DNA of 64,000 bases from Fratercula arctica. Lineage: Eukaryota > Chordata > Aves > Charadriiformes > Alcidae. Position 1 is the first letter of the stretch. The number at the start of each line of letters is the position of its first letter. The position numbers and the translations under genes are program-made. Location of the stretch: contig CANTUZ010000011.1 of NCBI GenBank assembly GCA_947846985.1, forward strand, positions 30,313,589-30,377,588, in the 5' to 3' direction. Below are positions 26,696-39,600 of this stretch, piece by piece. The notes under the pieces are model-generated. The model ran no database searches and was not told the DNA's origin. It worked only from the letters and a program-made list of their open reading frames with translations.

Positions 26696-27272
26696 TGTCA
26701 TGGTTTAACCCTAACCAGCAACCAGGACCACACAGCTTCTCGCTCGGTCCCCCGGTGGGATGGGGGAGAGAATCAGAAAAGTAAAAGTGAGAAAACTCGT
26801 GGGTTGAGATAAAGACAGTTTAAGTAAAGCAAAAGCTGCGCGTGCAAGCACAGCAAAACAAGGAATTCATTCACTGCTTCCCATCAGCAGGCAGGTGCTC
26901 AGCCATCTCCAGGAAAGCAAGGCTCCATCATGTGTAACAGGTACTTGGGAAGACAAACATCATAACTTTGAAGGTTTCTCTTCCTCCTCCTTCCCCTAGC
27001 TTTATACACTGAATGTGATTTTTTTTTTATGGTATGGAATATCCCTTTGGTCAGTTGGGGTCAACTGTTCTGGCTGTGTCCCCTCCCAGCTTCCTGGTGC
27101 TCCCCGCCTTCTTGTTGGCAGGCCAGTATGAGAAGATGTAAAGTCCTTGACTGCATAAAAACAACTAAAGTATTAGTGTGTTATCAACATCACGCTCATC
27201 CCAAATCCAAATCACAGCACCATACCAGCTGCTACTAAGAAAGTTAACTCTGTCCCAGCCAAAACCATGACA
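26696..27272 (-). mobile_element. Solo LTR of an endogenous retrovirus, probably ERVL-type, antisense to the host gene
   Basis: The 577-bp element begins TGTCATGGTTT and ends in the exact complement AAACCATGACA, so it has the TG...CA ends of an LTR and 11-bp perfect terminal inverted repeats. It is flanked by GGCAC (26691-26695) and GACAC (27273-27277), a 5-bp target duplication with one mismatch; 5 bp is usual for ERVL. The sequence resembles a very common avian LTR family that I know from memory. In that family the transcribed direction is the minus strand here. Consistent with this, a TATAAA lies at 27001-27006 on the minus strand and the expected polyadenylation hexamer has decayed to CTTAAA at 26819-26824. 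No internal retroviral sequence adjoins it, so it is a solo LTR left by recombination. Class is less certain than LTR identity. Confidence 0.85.
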
Positions 27273-27277
27273 GACAC

Positions 27278-30200
27278 CATCTGTGAGTCCCTCGCTCAGA
27301 CTCTGCCTGTTGGTCAGAGCTGAATAGACATGGATCTGAGGAGAATTTGGGGTTCCACGGTTAGGAAATCTTAGAATTGAGACTGCCATAATTTGAGCAT
27401 TTTACACGTTATATTCTGCCGTTATCTGGGCAAGTCTTGTCAAATAGACATGTAGCATAACGGCTTTGCTCTTGCTTTCTCCTTCTGGTAACCCTCTGCG
27501 TCATTTGTTATTCACTGCTGCACACTAAGTGGAGTGGGATGTGGGTTTATAAGTGAAATAAGAATGTCCAACATCAGGATGGAAGAATTCTTGAGAAATA
27601 CCTGCATGCGCAAAGAGAAACAAAAGCTGTTCAAGCAACCTGGGCTTTGGTAGCTCAGAAGTACTTAATTTGGGAGACTGTATTTTAGCAAGCATTTTTT
27701 TCTATGTAATGTTGTAGGCTTTTTAAAAAGGCAAGGGGGGAGCAGAGGAACACCCCAAAATTTCAAAGTCCTACCTTCCTCCCAAAACTGAGAGCGAGCT
27801 GTAAAGGAGAGGCAGAGAACAACTATTTCATCCACAGTATTCAAAGTTTGGGAAACTTTGAAATGGGAGTGACTGAAAGCAGAAGCTTATAACAGAGTGT
27901 GTGAAACAGGGGGTTTGGGTATTGCTGCTGGCTATATCTGACACACAAATCTTAAATTTTTAAGCAAGGGGAGATTTTAATGCCACCCCAAATGTTGCTT
28001 TAATGCGTAGAATTCTTTGCCTCTCTAGCTGCAAAATGGCACACTGTCACCGTGGGGTGATGTTTAAATTGAAGGACCTTTCTCTAATAAAAGGTCTGCT
28101 TCACTGTAAAGGAGATACTAGGGTTAAATCATCTTGAAGGGCAAGCTGGTAAATGAGGTGGTGTTATCTCAGTGTGTTCTTTTAGTAAAATATTTAAAAG
28201 TGGCTCACTCCTGGTGAATTACCTGCTGACCTGATCCTCTAGCAACCTTATTAAATAGTTGCCTGTTGTAACATTCTTTGTGAAGTTGAAGCGTGTCCCA
28301 CTGCACTAAGCACTATTTCAGATATCCCCATTATAACAAAAAGTCTTTATATAGTAATAGTGCAAACTGATGGCTCTCATGGGTGCTTTCATAATGAGGT
28401 TTCATGGTAACTGTTCTCTGATCCCTTTTCTCCTTTACCAGTGTATCAAATTTACTCAGTTTCTCTCCATATTCATTGAGCTTAACAAATTTGATCTTCT
28501 AACTTCCCCTCTGTTCCAAACAACAACACTTCTGATACAGAATGAATTTACCAGAACAAATGGTGGCATAAAATAAGGGTATCTTCGCACAACACAATTG
28601 CTTGGGCTGGCATGGCTTAATGAGCTTCTGCTCATCAGCTGAGCTGCTGTAGCTAGCCATCTATGCACTCCTTGCTCTGAGAAAATGCAAAATGAAATGA
28701 GTTAGTTTAAAATCTTGAACTTTGGCTATTTAAAACCTTATACTCTGTTTGAGTACTAGGGTGCTCTGATGCTGTTGCATGGCCAGTGACAACTTGGTTT
28801 CTTTTTGTCATCATTCTATAATGTAAGAAGAGTGTTTGAAAAGCAAATAAATATTTCTATTTGCCATATGGTGGTAGGCAGCTGCTCTTGCTGGTGCTGC
28901 TTGAGGTTTGCAATACTGTTAGAGCAACAGAAATAACGGGGATGTGACCACCACCTGAACAAACAATTGCACTTGTGCCTTGGGCTTTGAAACGATATTC
29001 CTTGGATATTCTTGGGTGGAGTGGAAGAAATCTTAAACTCCTTTGATATCTTTCCTGACCTCATATCTGATTACATTATTTTTTTGATAGCTTTCCCTCA
29101 GGAGTTCCTTATTTCGAATGAATTTTACAAATACACATTCAAATGAGCCTGACACTATTAATTTTTGTAGTCTAGTTATTTTATATTGCTGACCATCCCC
29201 TTGGTACTCTTCCTACAGAGAGTCTTCAGTGTACCTCAAGAACCTGTGGTCTGTCCTTCTCACTGAAATAGAAAGTATGTGATTGGTTTAAAGCCTTCCG
29301 TTTTTTCTCCCTTGACTCATATGTCTTCTCCTTATTTCACTACGTTTGGTTTTATTCCGATGCATCTACTCAATAAGTAACAGAGGTTCCCAGAGACTGC
29401 CAGTTCTGGTTCTGTGATTTGTACTGGTCAAGTTTGCCAGATCCCGTCTTTACCTGTTGAGACTTGTGGCAGTGAGAGCTGGCAGCATGCGGTGGGAGCT
29501 GGTGGTCTGGACCACAGCTTTGCAGTTGGCCAACAGGTTTTGGTGTAGGCTGATGGATATCTCCTAGCTGTGTATTTTCTGGGAGCTTCCTGTCTTTGCC
29601 GCTGACCACCTTCATGTCTGCATGCTGCAGGTTTATCTATCTCCAAAAATAAGGAGGATTGAGAAAATGACATGGCCTAAGATACCATAAGCTCTGTTAA
29701 TAGGAGAGTGTTATGACTGGGTGCAGTGACTGATCTTTTACATATCCTTCCACAATTTATCTCAATCCTGAGAATTATTTTTGCCCCCTGAAGAGCTATT
29801 TTGTTAGGTGTCTGCTGTGTTTCAAGAAAAAGGAGGGGGGAATAATTTCAAAATATTACATGAAGCAACAGCAAGGAATAATCCTGCTTTCTGGAAAAAT
29901 GCTATAGGAGCTGGTGTGGCTGCTCCTTTGGTCTCTGCTGCTGTTTGACACAGCCTGCAGCCTGCCCAGACTCTGTGCAGCAGTAGAACTAAAACAGCTC
30001 CTGTATTCAAAGCTTCTGTAGCTTAAAATTTTATTAAAAAAGGTTTGTTGGGATCTGCTTGCAAGCCAATACGTACCACCCTATGCTGACTGTGAGGTCT
30101 GATACCATCTCAGTAATTAAGTACCAGCATCCTACAGCGCAGTGGGCTTAATAGTCTGTCAGCAGCTTAAATGTCACCTGATATTAAATTTATCAGTCTA

Positions 30201-30899
30201 ACTTTTTCAGCATTCTGCAGCTGACCCATGGTAACAATGACCACAGCAAGTTATGTATAGACGATGCCTACTGCACAGGCACTGCTTGGTTGCTTTAATT
30301 GCTGATCTGTTATCTTCCTCAAAAGACAGGAGGAGTGAAGGAGCAGAAAGGCAGCGCTATACTTATCTGGTTTTTGCCCAGCTCCCATCAGTCCATTTTC
30401 TAGTAGACTTTTTGAGTTACCAGTGCATCAGGCTGTGATGACCAACAAGGCAGCTGTGTCCCCTGGGCAATGGGGAGGGCACAGGGTAGCAGGCCAGCCC
30501 ACAAAACCCGTGTCTGACCGTGGTGGAGATGCCCTGAGAGCACCTGCAGTGGGTGCACTGGGTGCTGGGGGCTGTGCTCTTCCCCCTGTCCCCTACAGGG
30601 CACTCGCAGCTGCTGCTAAACTGGCTGCAGCACCATCTCCCTGCTTTTTTGTTGGATTTTTTGCCAGAATGGCCCAGCCGCTGCAAGAAAGGGAGCAAGA
30701 GTGAACAATGAGGAGGTGGGAGGGGGCCTGGGGCTTGGATTTGCTTGTGCTGCTGTGTAGCTGCACCATTATTGACTGCTCTTTGGGGCAAACCCCTCTA
30801 TTATTTGGCATTATGTAGAAGACATGGTACTGTAGGGTCCTAGTTGCATTAGAGTTCCTCGTGCCTCCCCTCCAAAATACAAATAACGGTGAGAATTCA
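27278..30899. other. Intronic stretch with no supported gene
   Basis: About 3.6 kb of ordinary intron. I recognise no repeat family in it. 30420-30720 is more GC-rich and has several overlapping open frames of 60-124 codons on both strands, as expected when stop codons are scarce by composition. None looks like a known protein. Confidence 0.6.
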
Positions 30900-31003
30900 T
30901 CCCTCTCTGCCTTATTTTCTCCCATTGTAAGTTGAGGCTAATGATATGCTCCTTTTTAAAAGCTCTTTGGGATCGGTGGATGAAAAGCACTATGTAATTA
31001 TTA
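30900..31003 (+). mobile_element. MIR-like (CORE-SINE) fragment, 3' half
   Basis: The block reads like a decayed MIR 3' half. CTGCCTTATTTTCTCCCATTG stands for the CTCAGTTTCCTCATCTG segment and is followed by TAAGTTGAGGCTAATGATA. It ends with AAGCTCTTTGGGATCGGTGG and ATGAAAAGCACTATGTAATTATTA, the GCTTTGAGATC...GAAAAGCGCTATATAA tail of ancient amniote SINEs. Old, no longer mobile, and too diverged for the 5' half to be delimited. The nearby A19 run (31213-31231) is too far away to be its tail. Confidence 0.65.
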
Positions 31004-31212
31004 AAGTGCAGCTTTTATGGTGCTGCCTTTAGAAGGAAGGGAAAAAATATATTAACTTGGCAAAACATTGTGTTGTAGATGCAGCTTTGGAAATCTGACT
31101 TTCATTGTTAAAGCTAAAATTAAAAAGGACAGTTCTGCTGTATATTCCCGTACCAAAACCAGGCCTGTGTTGGGACTGCATAGAAGCTTTCTGCGCCAAT
31201 GGAAATGTATTT

Positions 31213-31231
31213 AAAAAAAAAAAAAAAAAAA
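31213..31231 (+). repeat. A19 mononucleotide run
   Basis: Nineteen consecutive A, flanked by ATTT and GAAGAG. It accounts for a poly-Phe stretch in a spurious minus-strand open frame. Confidence 0.9.
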
Positions 31232-31877
31232 GAAGAGCAAACTGAAACAAAAGAAGGGCTGAAGGGCTGGTCAAAAATAAAATGAAGTAAAGCCACTGAT
31301 GACTGCAAGAGCCACTTTTCTGTCTTTGGCACTCAGAGATGCTTAGGCAATGTAACATTGAGTTCTTGGTGGTGTATACGCTTCTGGCCACATCATTTTT
31401 GTGGCCATTAAGTTCAAATGCTTGTCTGTTTCCTGAGATGAAACAAGTGAGAGCTCTCTCAAAAAAAGAAGCCTGCAAATTCTGAAGCAGCTGTGCTGCA
31501 TGCAATTTGCCTGGGAACTATACCTCAAAAATACCATTTTTACCTACTCTGAACAAGGCAGAGGCTGATATGAATGCCTCATTGTTTTGTCTCAAGATTG
31601 TTTTCCTAAAAACTATCTTTCAAAATATTTATTTTGTTGTAAATGCATGCATATAATTATAGATAAAGGCTAATTTGTGTCTCTGAATATTGTACTGTCA
31701 AATGGAAGCTGAGTGGTTTAATACCAAAATGGGACTTCACATTTAAATCATGCCTATGTGCTTTTTATGTTTTTACAATAGTTTCAGTAGCGAATCATCA
31801 CCTAAATTTGCTTTCCTAAATAACATGCCATGTTAGATAGTCTAATGGTTTATTTGGAAAATGGGAAGCAAAAATGA

Positions 31878-32975
31878 TACTGCATTGGGTCAAGACTGGA
31901 CTGACAATTCAGTGGATAAAGAACTGGCTTGACGGCCGCACCCAAAGAGTGGCTGTCAATGGGTCCATGTCCAAGTGGAGACCGGTGACAAGTGGAGTCT
32001 CTCAAGGATCAGTACTGGGACCGGTCTTGTTTAACATCTTTGTCAGTGACATGGACAATGGCATAGAGTGCACCCTCAGCAAGTCTGCCAACAACACCAA
32101 GCTGTGTGGGGTGGCTGACATGCCGGAGGGAAGAGATGCCATCCAGAGGGACCTTGACAGGGTGGAGAGGTGGGCCCATGCCAACCTCAATGAAGTTCAA
32201 CAAGACCAAATGCAAGGTCCTCCATCTGGGTCGGGGCAATCCCAAGCACCGATATAGGCTGGGCAGTGACTGGCTTGAGAGCAGCCCTGAAGAAAAGGAC
32301 TTGGGGGTGCTGGTAGATGAGAGGCTCAACATGAGCAGTCAGTGTGCACTAGCAGCTTAGAAAGCCAATCGTATCCTGGGCTGCATCAGGAGAAGCGTGG
32401 CCGGCAGGTTGAGGGAGGTGATTCTCCCCCTCTACTCCACTCTCGTGAGACCCCACCTGGAGTACTGCGTCCAATTCTGGAGCCCCTACTACAAGAAAGA
32501 TATGGACGTGCTGGAACGTGTCCAGAGAAGGGCCACGAGGATGATCCGAGGGCTGGAGCACCTCTCCTATGAGGACAGACTAAGAGAGTTGGGGTTGCTT
32601 AGTTTGGAGAAAAGAAGGCTCCAAGGAGACCTTATAGTGGCCTACCAGTATCTTAAGGGGGCCTACAAGAAAGCTGGTGAGGGACTTTTTAGGATGTCGG
32701 GTAATGGTAGGACTGGAGGGAATGGATTAAAACTAGAGATGGGGTGATTCAGACTGGACGATAGGAAGAAGTTCTTCACCATGAGGGTGGTGAGACACTG
32801 GAACAGGTTGCCCAGAGAAGCTGTGGATGCCCCATCCCTGGAAGTTTTTAAGGCCAGGCTGGATGGGGCTCTGAGCAACCTGATCTAGTGGGAGGTGTCC
32901 CTGCCCTTGGCAGGGGGTTGGAACTAGGTGATCTTTAAGGTCCCTTCCAACCCTTAACAATTCTATGATTCTAAG
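31878..32975 (+). pseudogene. 5'-truncated CR1 LINE with a broken reverse-transcriptase ORF
   Basis: CR1 is the main LINE of birds; its ORF2 encodes an endonuclease and reverse transcriptase. This 1.1-kb copy holds only the C-terminal part and the 3' UTR. It opens with WLDGRTQRV and the [13 protein letters not shown] motif at about 31995-32035. The catalytic FADD motif has become SANN, so both metal-binding Asp are lost (32090-32095). A frameshift lies near 32186-32194. In the shifted frame ([14 protein letters not shown]...) there is a nonsense TAG at 32358-32360 and another stop, TGA, at 32745-32747. The normal terminal stop TAG is at 32886-32888. The 3' tail is ATTCTATGATTCTAAG (32960-32975), the CR1 octamer repeat. 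It is dead, in sense orientation to MAGI1, and truncated at the 5' end as CR1 usually is. Confidence 0.95.
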
Positions 32976-35422
32976 ACTGTAATATTGAAGTTAAAAAGAA
33001 GACCAAAAATAACGCCACATTTGTCTGCCCATGTGCACTCAGCCTTGCTGAGCACATGGATTTGTTGATCAGCAGAATGCTGGAAAGTTTGAAGAATTTG
33101 ACTAATTCATTGAAAAAATCTCAAAAACCATAATGAAAACTAATTTATGTAATTTTTTTTAGCAACATCCAATCTGCAAGGTGAAATTCTTGCTCAAAAC
33201 ACCACAGGGTGTTATCAATGCTCAGACCTTAATTTCCAGTGAAAGCCTACCTGTGTGCAGATTTTTGGAAAATGAGAAGGATAAACTTGTGACACTGTCA
33301 CCATAACGGGATCATCCAAATCATGGAAAGAAAAAGCTGTGGAAGTCAATTCTTTCAGTCTCAAAATCAATAAAAGCAAAGCATTTTGGGGGAAAAGTTT
33401 GCTTTCCCATGCACTGGGCCAAGTTGTTCATGCTTACCATTTATTTTTTCCTTTGTGATATCAGATGTGGTTACATCAAACAGCAACAACTTTGTCCATC
33501 ACCCAGCTGGAAAAAACTAATGCACTGCAATACACAGCTCAGTTAGCATTCATATGGTCAGCCCACATGATAATGATTTAAATGATCATAAAGCTGTTCT
33601 TTTTATAATACAGAATAATAATAATAAAAAAAAGTTACTTTGCAAGCTTACTAGTTGCCAAACTTTTCAGAATTCTTATGCTATGGAGCTGTTTAGAAGT
33701 TCCTGTGAAATTTGTGTTATTTATTTGTAAGCCCAGATGAAAATGCTCAACTAAATATGACCCCAATCAGTTAAAACATTTGCAAGTTACAGAACTGTGG
33801 CCAAAAGAAAAGTCCTATGCTTCTGCCAAAAAAATACTTAATTTAAAAAAAATGTAATTTTACAGGTAGTTAATTTTTAATGCAGACAGGTGTCTTTTTG
33901 GTGTTTAAAAAATCTGTCTTTTATTGAGCAAGAGATATTGGAAAATGGAATAGCTATGGAGAGCTTGTGGAAACTTGTTTTGGAATGAATAAAACTGCAA
34001 TTTTAGTACTCAGTATTTTTTTGGTGTGCTTACAAACGACTTTGTGTGGAGAGCTGAGGGGAAAATGTTGCCTTTACAGCCATGATACATTCCAGGTACA
34101 AGTTTTCCAACTATAAACTGTCTTAATTCCCTTCTCATACCTGCTTTTGGAGTTTCAGGCAGAACAGTTGCATTCTGTGGGTGTGATAGAGTCAGGGCAC
34201 TGGTGTTTGACCTGGTCCCGTTGATGTCAGGTGAGCATTGGATCAGGGATTTGTTACTTTTGTGGGGCTATAGATGGTGCTTTTGGAGGGTCTTCAGCTC
34301 TAGTCCTGCTGTACGGTGGCCACTCACCAGAGTTACAGTTTGGTTCAAGCCACTTGCTACCAAATTTCCTGAGTTGTCCCAGGAGATGAGCATCCTCTGA
34401 CTTGGGGGATAATCAATCAGTTCATTTATAATGCATGCTCATCAGTTGGGCTTTAATTTGTTTATTTGTTGTGTTACTAATTTGATGGGAAAGATTTCTT
34501 CAATGTATGCATGTGGTTATTCGTATAAAGAACTGCTGCTGTGGTCCTGGTAGCTGACAGCACTGGCCTCTCAGGACAGCACTTCTCACTCTGGAAGTAC
34601 CTCAGCCTCACAAATAAGGAATTTGCATGACACTAGCTAAAGAATTAAAAGCACAAGAGTCCTCTTGCCTGTCTCTTGAACTGATTAGGTATCTTGGCTT
34701 TGTTTTGTTGCTTTACTATATACAAAATAAGTCCTGACAAACTTCTGAAGTGATGAGTTGGATTCTTCCAGTCTCGGAGACATCCAAATGTTTTAAATAT
34801 CATCTTTAAAGGTACTGCGTTGCTGAAGTTATAGCTATGATGGAGGAATTACTAGGTGAAACATTCTTTGCTGTTCTGGGAGATCAGACCAGATTATAAC
34901 AGTGGTGTTTTCTTGTGGAAGCGATTCTTTCTTTTGGATTGTTCTAAACTTGACTCGTAACAGCAAAAAATCCTCATGCATCACAAGAGAGGCCCATCTC
35001 CTAGTTTAACCTCCTCAGCTGGCATAAATCACTGCAGCTTTTTTTTATGTCAGGTCACAGGCTTGGATAAGCATATTTATTCATATCAAGCCACTGAATG
35101 TTTTGAGGTTCATCTATGACTAACTGAAAGTCTTTAAAAATAGACCAAACATCAGAAAGCTCTTGAAATTTTTGTGATATAATGTCTACTTCAAATAAAT
35201 GAGATAGTCTCGATTGCCTCTTATAGTTGGTTCATTTTAATGTTTTTTATCCTCTTTTCTTTCTCTGATCAAAACAAATGCAGCTCACCTCTGGTATGAG
35301 GCCAGACGGGCGCTTGATGAGATTTGCTAATGCCTGTGGTTATAATAACAGGCATGGACCTACCTGACGTAAAAGGACTCCTTTGCACTCATCCCTGCGC
35401 ATCCAGGTCACCTGTTCGCGTG

Positions 35423-35442
35423 GGGACAGTCTGGGACAGTCT
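35423..35442 (+). repeat. Perfect 10-bp tandem duplication GGGACAGTCT
   Basis: Two exact copies, followed by a degenerate third (CTGGACACTCT). Small slippage duplication. Confidence 0.9.
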
Positions 35443-36571
35443 CTGGACACTCTGACACATAGTGGGAATCTTACTCTCAACTATATACAAAGCACGGTTT
35501 GTTACGTGGGTAACCATTAGCTGTTGAAAAGCATCTAATAAAGACTAAGGGAGGGGCCATAAGGCCTAGTTTAGAACAGCCTTTTAGATGAGGCTCCCCT
35601 TATAATTAAGGATCTTCCACAGCATTAGGCATGCCATTTGTCTGCTGAGATCATGTTGTTTTGAGGATCCTCACGTCTGGGCTTTAGGTCCTTGAGAATT
35701 TGGTGCCTGTATCGGGATGCTTCTTAAACAAGGCCTGTGCTAATGGCTTTTTGCTTAATAAAAATTGGCATCAAATCAAACTGTAGGTAGCTCACGTGGT
35801 TGGGATGCAAGATATGAAGGAGACACATTGTGAATGGTTTCAGATGAATATAAGGGACAGACTGTCCAGAGCCATCAGCACCTACAGAGGTCCTAAAAGA
35901 TGAGATGTTAGTAGATGTTACTTTTTTCTTTTTTTTTTTTTTCCTTTTCATTGTTTAGGGATGAAAAGTGTTCTCTTAAGTTGAAATTCAGTTATGTTGC
36001 TCTTCATGAGTTTAAACTATTTGGTGGGGCAGACAATTTGAAGTGGAAACTGAATGCAAGAATGTTATTGAGCCCTATACTGGGCAAGTAGATTACGGAC
36101 CACACACTCAGGCTTGAAAACATTTAATTTTAAAAATCTCATTATGTAAGGGGACACAAAACAATGTAAAAGACTTGGACCACGCTTGCAGCTGGCACAG
36201 ATCAGCATAGCACCATGGATTTAAGGGTGGCAACACCGATTTCTGCTAGTTGAGATCCTGGCCTTTAATCTGTCGTCAATCTAATAAAATTGAGCTGCCC
36301 TAATTACCACGGTGTCTGTCAGAAATATGTTTGCCTGAAATGATAAAGCTGAGTTGGATCCTGGAGCCCACACAAGTCAGCAGACACTGTGCAAATCTGA
36401 GTTAAACCATTTGTTTGCCCACTTAAGGAGAGGTTGTCCATGGTCATGGTATGTGTGGAAAGACAGCGGGGGAGTGAGAGGAACAACTGAAACATATGGC
36501 CAAAGTGAGCTGTCTCTTTATTCCAATGCATCAGAATAAGACAAGCTGTTGAACCGATGAGAAAGCTTCTT

Positions 36572-36600
36572 TATATATATATACATATATATATACACAC
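36572..36600 (+). repeat. (AT)n dinucleotide repeat ending in AC
   Basis: About 29 bases of TA repeats, interrupted by one C at 36584 and ending in ACACAC. Microsatellite. Confidence 0.9.
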
Positions 36601-39600
36601 CATATTTCAAGATTAAAACTGGAAGAAATTCAGTGCCACTGATCTCACATATATGTTTGAATGAAGGTAGAGCAAACTGTTAAACTGAAAGCGGGGAAAA
36701 AAGCCCCCAAGCCCAACCTCCCTAAATCCATAATAGCTGCATCATTATGTAAAAGAAAACAGCAATTCCTCCACCAAAGCGTCCATAAACTGAAACCTTA
36801 TCAATACTTCCAGATGCTCGCTGACTTTATGATACCGTTAAGTTTAATTGCGCTGATATAATGGATTGTATTTGCATGGAATAAGGTCTTTTCAGAATCA
36901 GGTTTGGGGACCATGCAAGCACGAGAAGGAGAGGTAGCATAAATTGAGCCATGCACTTTGCTGTATCTCAACTGTCAATTTTGACCTTGTGCTTCTTGAA
37001 GAAAAAATGTGGAAGTGGCATTTTCTGTGGCCTCCTGAGTGGTCAAATTTGAGAACTTTCTGTATTGCAGCTGTACTTGCTGCAATTTATGCCCTTGCAG
37101 TGGCAGTTAATTTAGTTTTTAGTAAGGAACATCAGTTTATTATTTAACTTTAAGCCAAGACTTATAATTTTGAGCTCTATTCCTTGGGCTGATTCTCCTC
37201 CAGTCAATAGAAAGAGGAGTTATACTATTAGTTTCAGGGTGAACAGAAAGGCCAACATCCACTGGGTCTGAAAAATCCCAGTTTGCGGTGAATTCAGGGA
37301 GAAGCCTGATGCCTGTCCTTGAAGTCTTTTTTCAGTAAAGGTTTTCCATTACCAAAACCTAATATTTGCAGGTTTTATCAGCTGTCGTACTGGGATAAAT
37401 TCATCTTGTCCATTCCCATCATTTATTCAATACATCTGCTTTGTTTTATCAAATGTGTCTGCCCACAAATATTGAGGTACAAGTAACATTTGACAGATGG
37501 TTTTTAAGAAATTCAGAAAAAAAGCACCACTATTGTCTTCCTCCCTCTCCCCAGAACACCTACAGGGATTTCTTATCTCCAAACTATAAGATACTGCCTC
37601 ACAGCTAGGAATGAAAATCCTGTTCTCAGCGCAAGGAAAACAGTTGTAGCGACCGGCCTCCTACAACAGTCAGGAATTTAAGAGCGTGTCTTCTGGTTCC
37701 CCAAAGCTGCAGATGTATTGTAAGATGTACAGATAGGTTTTTTTTCCCCTGAATTTTTTTTTGGTTTAAGATGGTGCTTTTGTGTCTGAAAGTGTTGCTT
37801 TCATGCATAGGACTTCATATGACAATATCAAAGGAATCACCCTATATGTAATATAAAATATAACTGAATCTTTTGTGGAAAAGATCTACGATTATTTTCA
37901 AACTGAAAAACAGGATTGTGACAATTTTTAAGTGGTAATAATGGAAAGTATGAATTCTCCTACTTATTTGCGCATGCAAGTAATGACAACAAGACCAAAA
38001 TCATAATGTATATTTTGGCTTCTGCTGTCGGTTTGATGTCTTGTGTGCTTTTAATAAACATTCATGGTCCTGCATTCTCATTAAATGGGCATATTTATGT
38101 TCTAGCACTCAGTTGGGAAGAAAAGATTACAACTCTTACTTTATAATGGAGAAATTTGTTTGGCATCAGTGCATATGCAAAACAGAGTTCTGCTTTTGGA
38201 AAGTATTGACTAAGTGATCAGCTCCTGCAATGAATTTGAACAGGATAATGCAAACAAATGAGCAATCCAATTAAAGGTCAAAGAAAATTTTATATACTCT
38301 ATATTGGGATTGCTACCCTGTCTCACCTAAAAGGACACATTTTCTTTTTCTTTCATGTTCTCCTTGTGGTCCAGCTGTCTTTGGTCCAGCACTCTACTTT
38401 CTGACTTACTTGGTATCAATATTCTGCAAAGTACTTTGGGAGTTGTAGTTCACCGAGCGCATTTTTACCTACTGCCAGATGTCAAGTATAATCTTTTGGT
38501 TTGCGTGCTGGCTGACGCAGCCATGCTATTTCATTTAGCTTTGTTGGAGTGTATTCATTGCTTTTTTATTGGCTTTCAGTTGCAAATCATGCCTTGAAGT
38601 ACATTTTATTCTGTGTTTGGTGTACCACATAGGACTGTGATGAGCAATTTTTCTAATGACAATAGTTTCACAAATTCAGCAGCCGGGGAAACCCGCAGAT
38701 CACTGTGGTTATGCACCCACAAAAGCTTTTGTTTGGAGTTTTGCTATTCGTGTTTGCAAAAGCGTGGAGGAACTTTGTTCAATGCTTTCTCTTTATGGTT
38801 ATATAGGAGATAATGAAATATGTAGAACTAGATTGTATAGAGCCAGGGGTGCTTCATAGAGGATTAGTGAAAACAATGGTTTTTTTTTTTTCCAGGTTAC
38901 TTTTTGAAGGCTTTCAGCTGAGACAGCTTTTTTCTATGCAATAGAAATATGTGATACTTATGCTGTATTACTTAAGTGGTTTTGGAAGTTGATGGAGTGC
39001 TAGCGTTGGCCACAAACTCTCAACAATCCTTGGACCATCACCTGCCAATTCCTTCCGGGAATTGTGTTCCTGCATCAAGTACTGTACTGAATGTTTTAAT
39101 TTTTTTTTTTTTTATCTTGCCTCTCTGAAGTGGTAGTTACTGTCAGAAATCTAGACCTACATCAGTCCTGGTTCAGCCTTAGTGTGTGTATGTATAAATA
39201 TAATATATGTATTTATTTTTCCAGTATTTTGAAAGGTTCTTGAAAGTGTTTCTAGGAAGTGCGTAGCTCTCTGCTTTTCTTTCTCCAGATGAAGTACTCC
39301 CTTTTATTACCACAAGAAGATCTTTAGCTCTTCTCCATTACTGTGTTATTTAGTCATTATAGGCAGACGAGTTTATCTTCTAAAAAGTGCCTTAAAGATT
39401 AACGTTAAAGTGATAGCATTACAATTTAAAACCCTTTTGACGCTGTCTATTCCACTGGAGCACTAAATCTTGTCTTCACATATGAATGAAAATCAAATAA
39501 AGCTTTCACTTGCTTGACAATTGTTGCAAAATATAAAGTGCTCCCACTTTCACATAGTAATGACTGTATCACCTCAGTGAAGTTCAAAGAGCAAACCCTT

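Noticed and set aside
31029..31505. 158-codon open frame on the minus strand
   Set aside because: Contains a poly-Phe run from the A19 tract and adjoins a SINE remnant; no recognisable product.
35330..35355. 8-bp inverted repeat ATGCCTGT...ACAGGCAT with a 10-base loop
   Set aside because: Arms and loop of this size are expected many times by chance in 64 kb.
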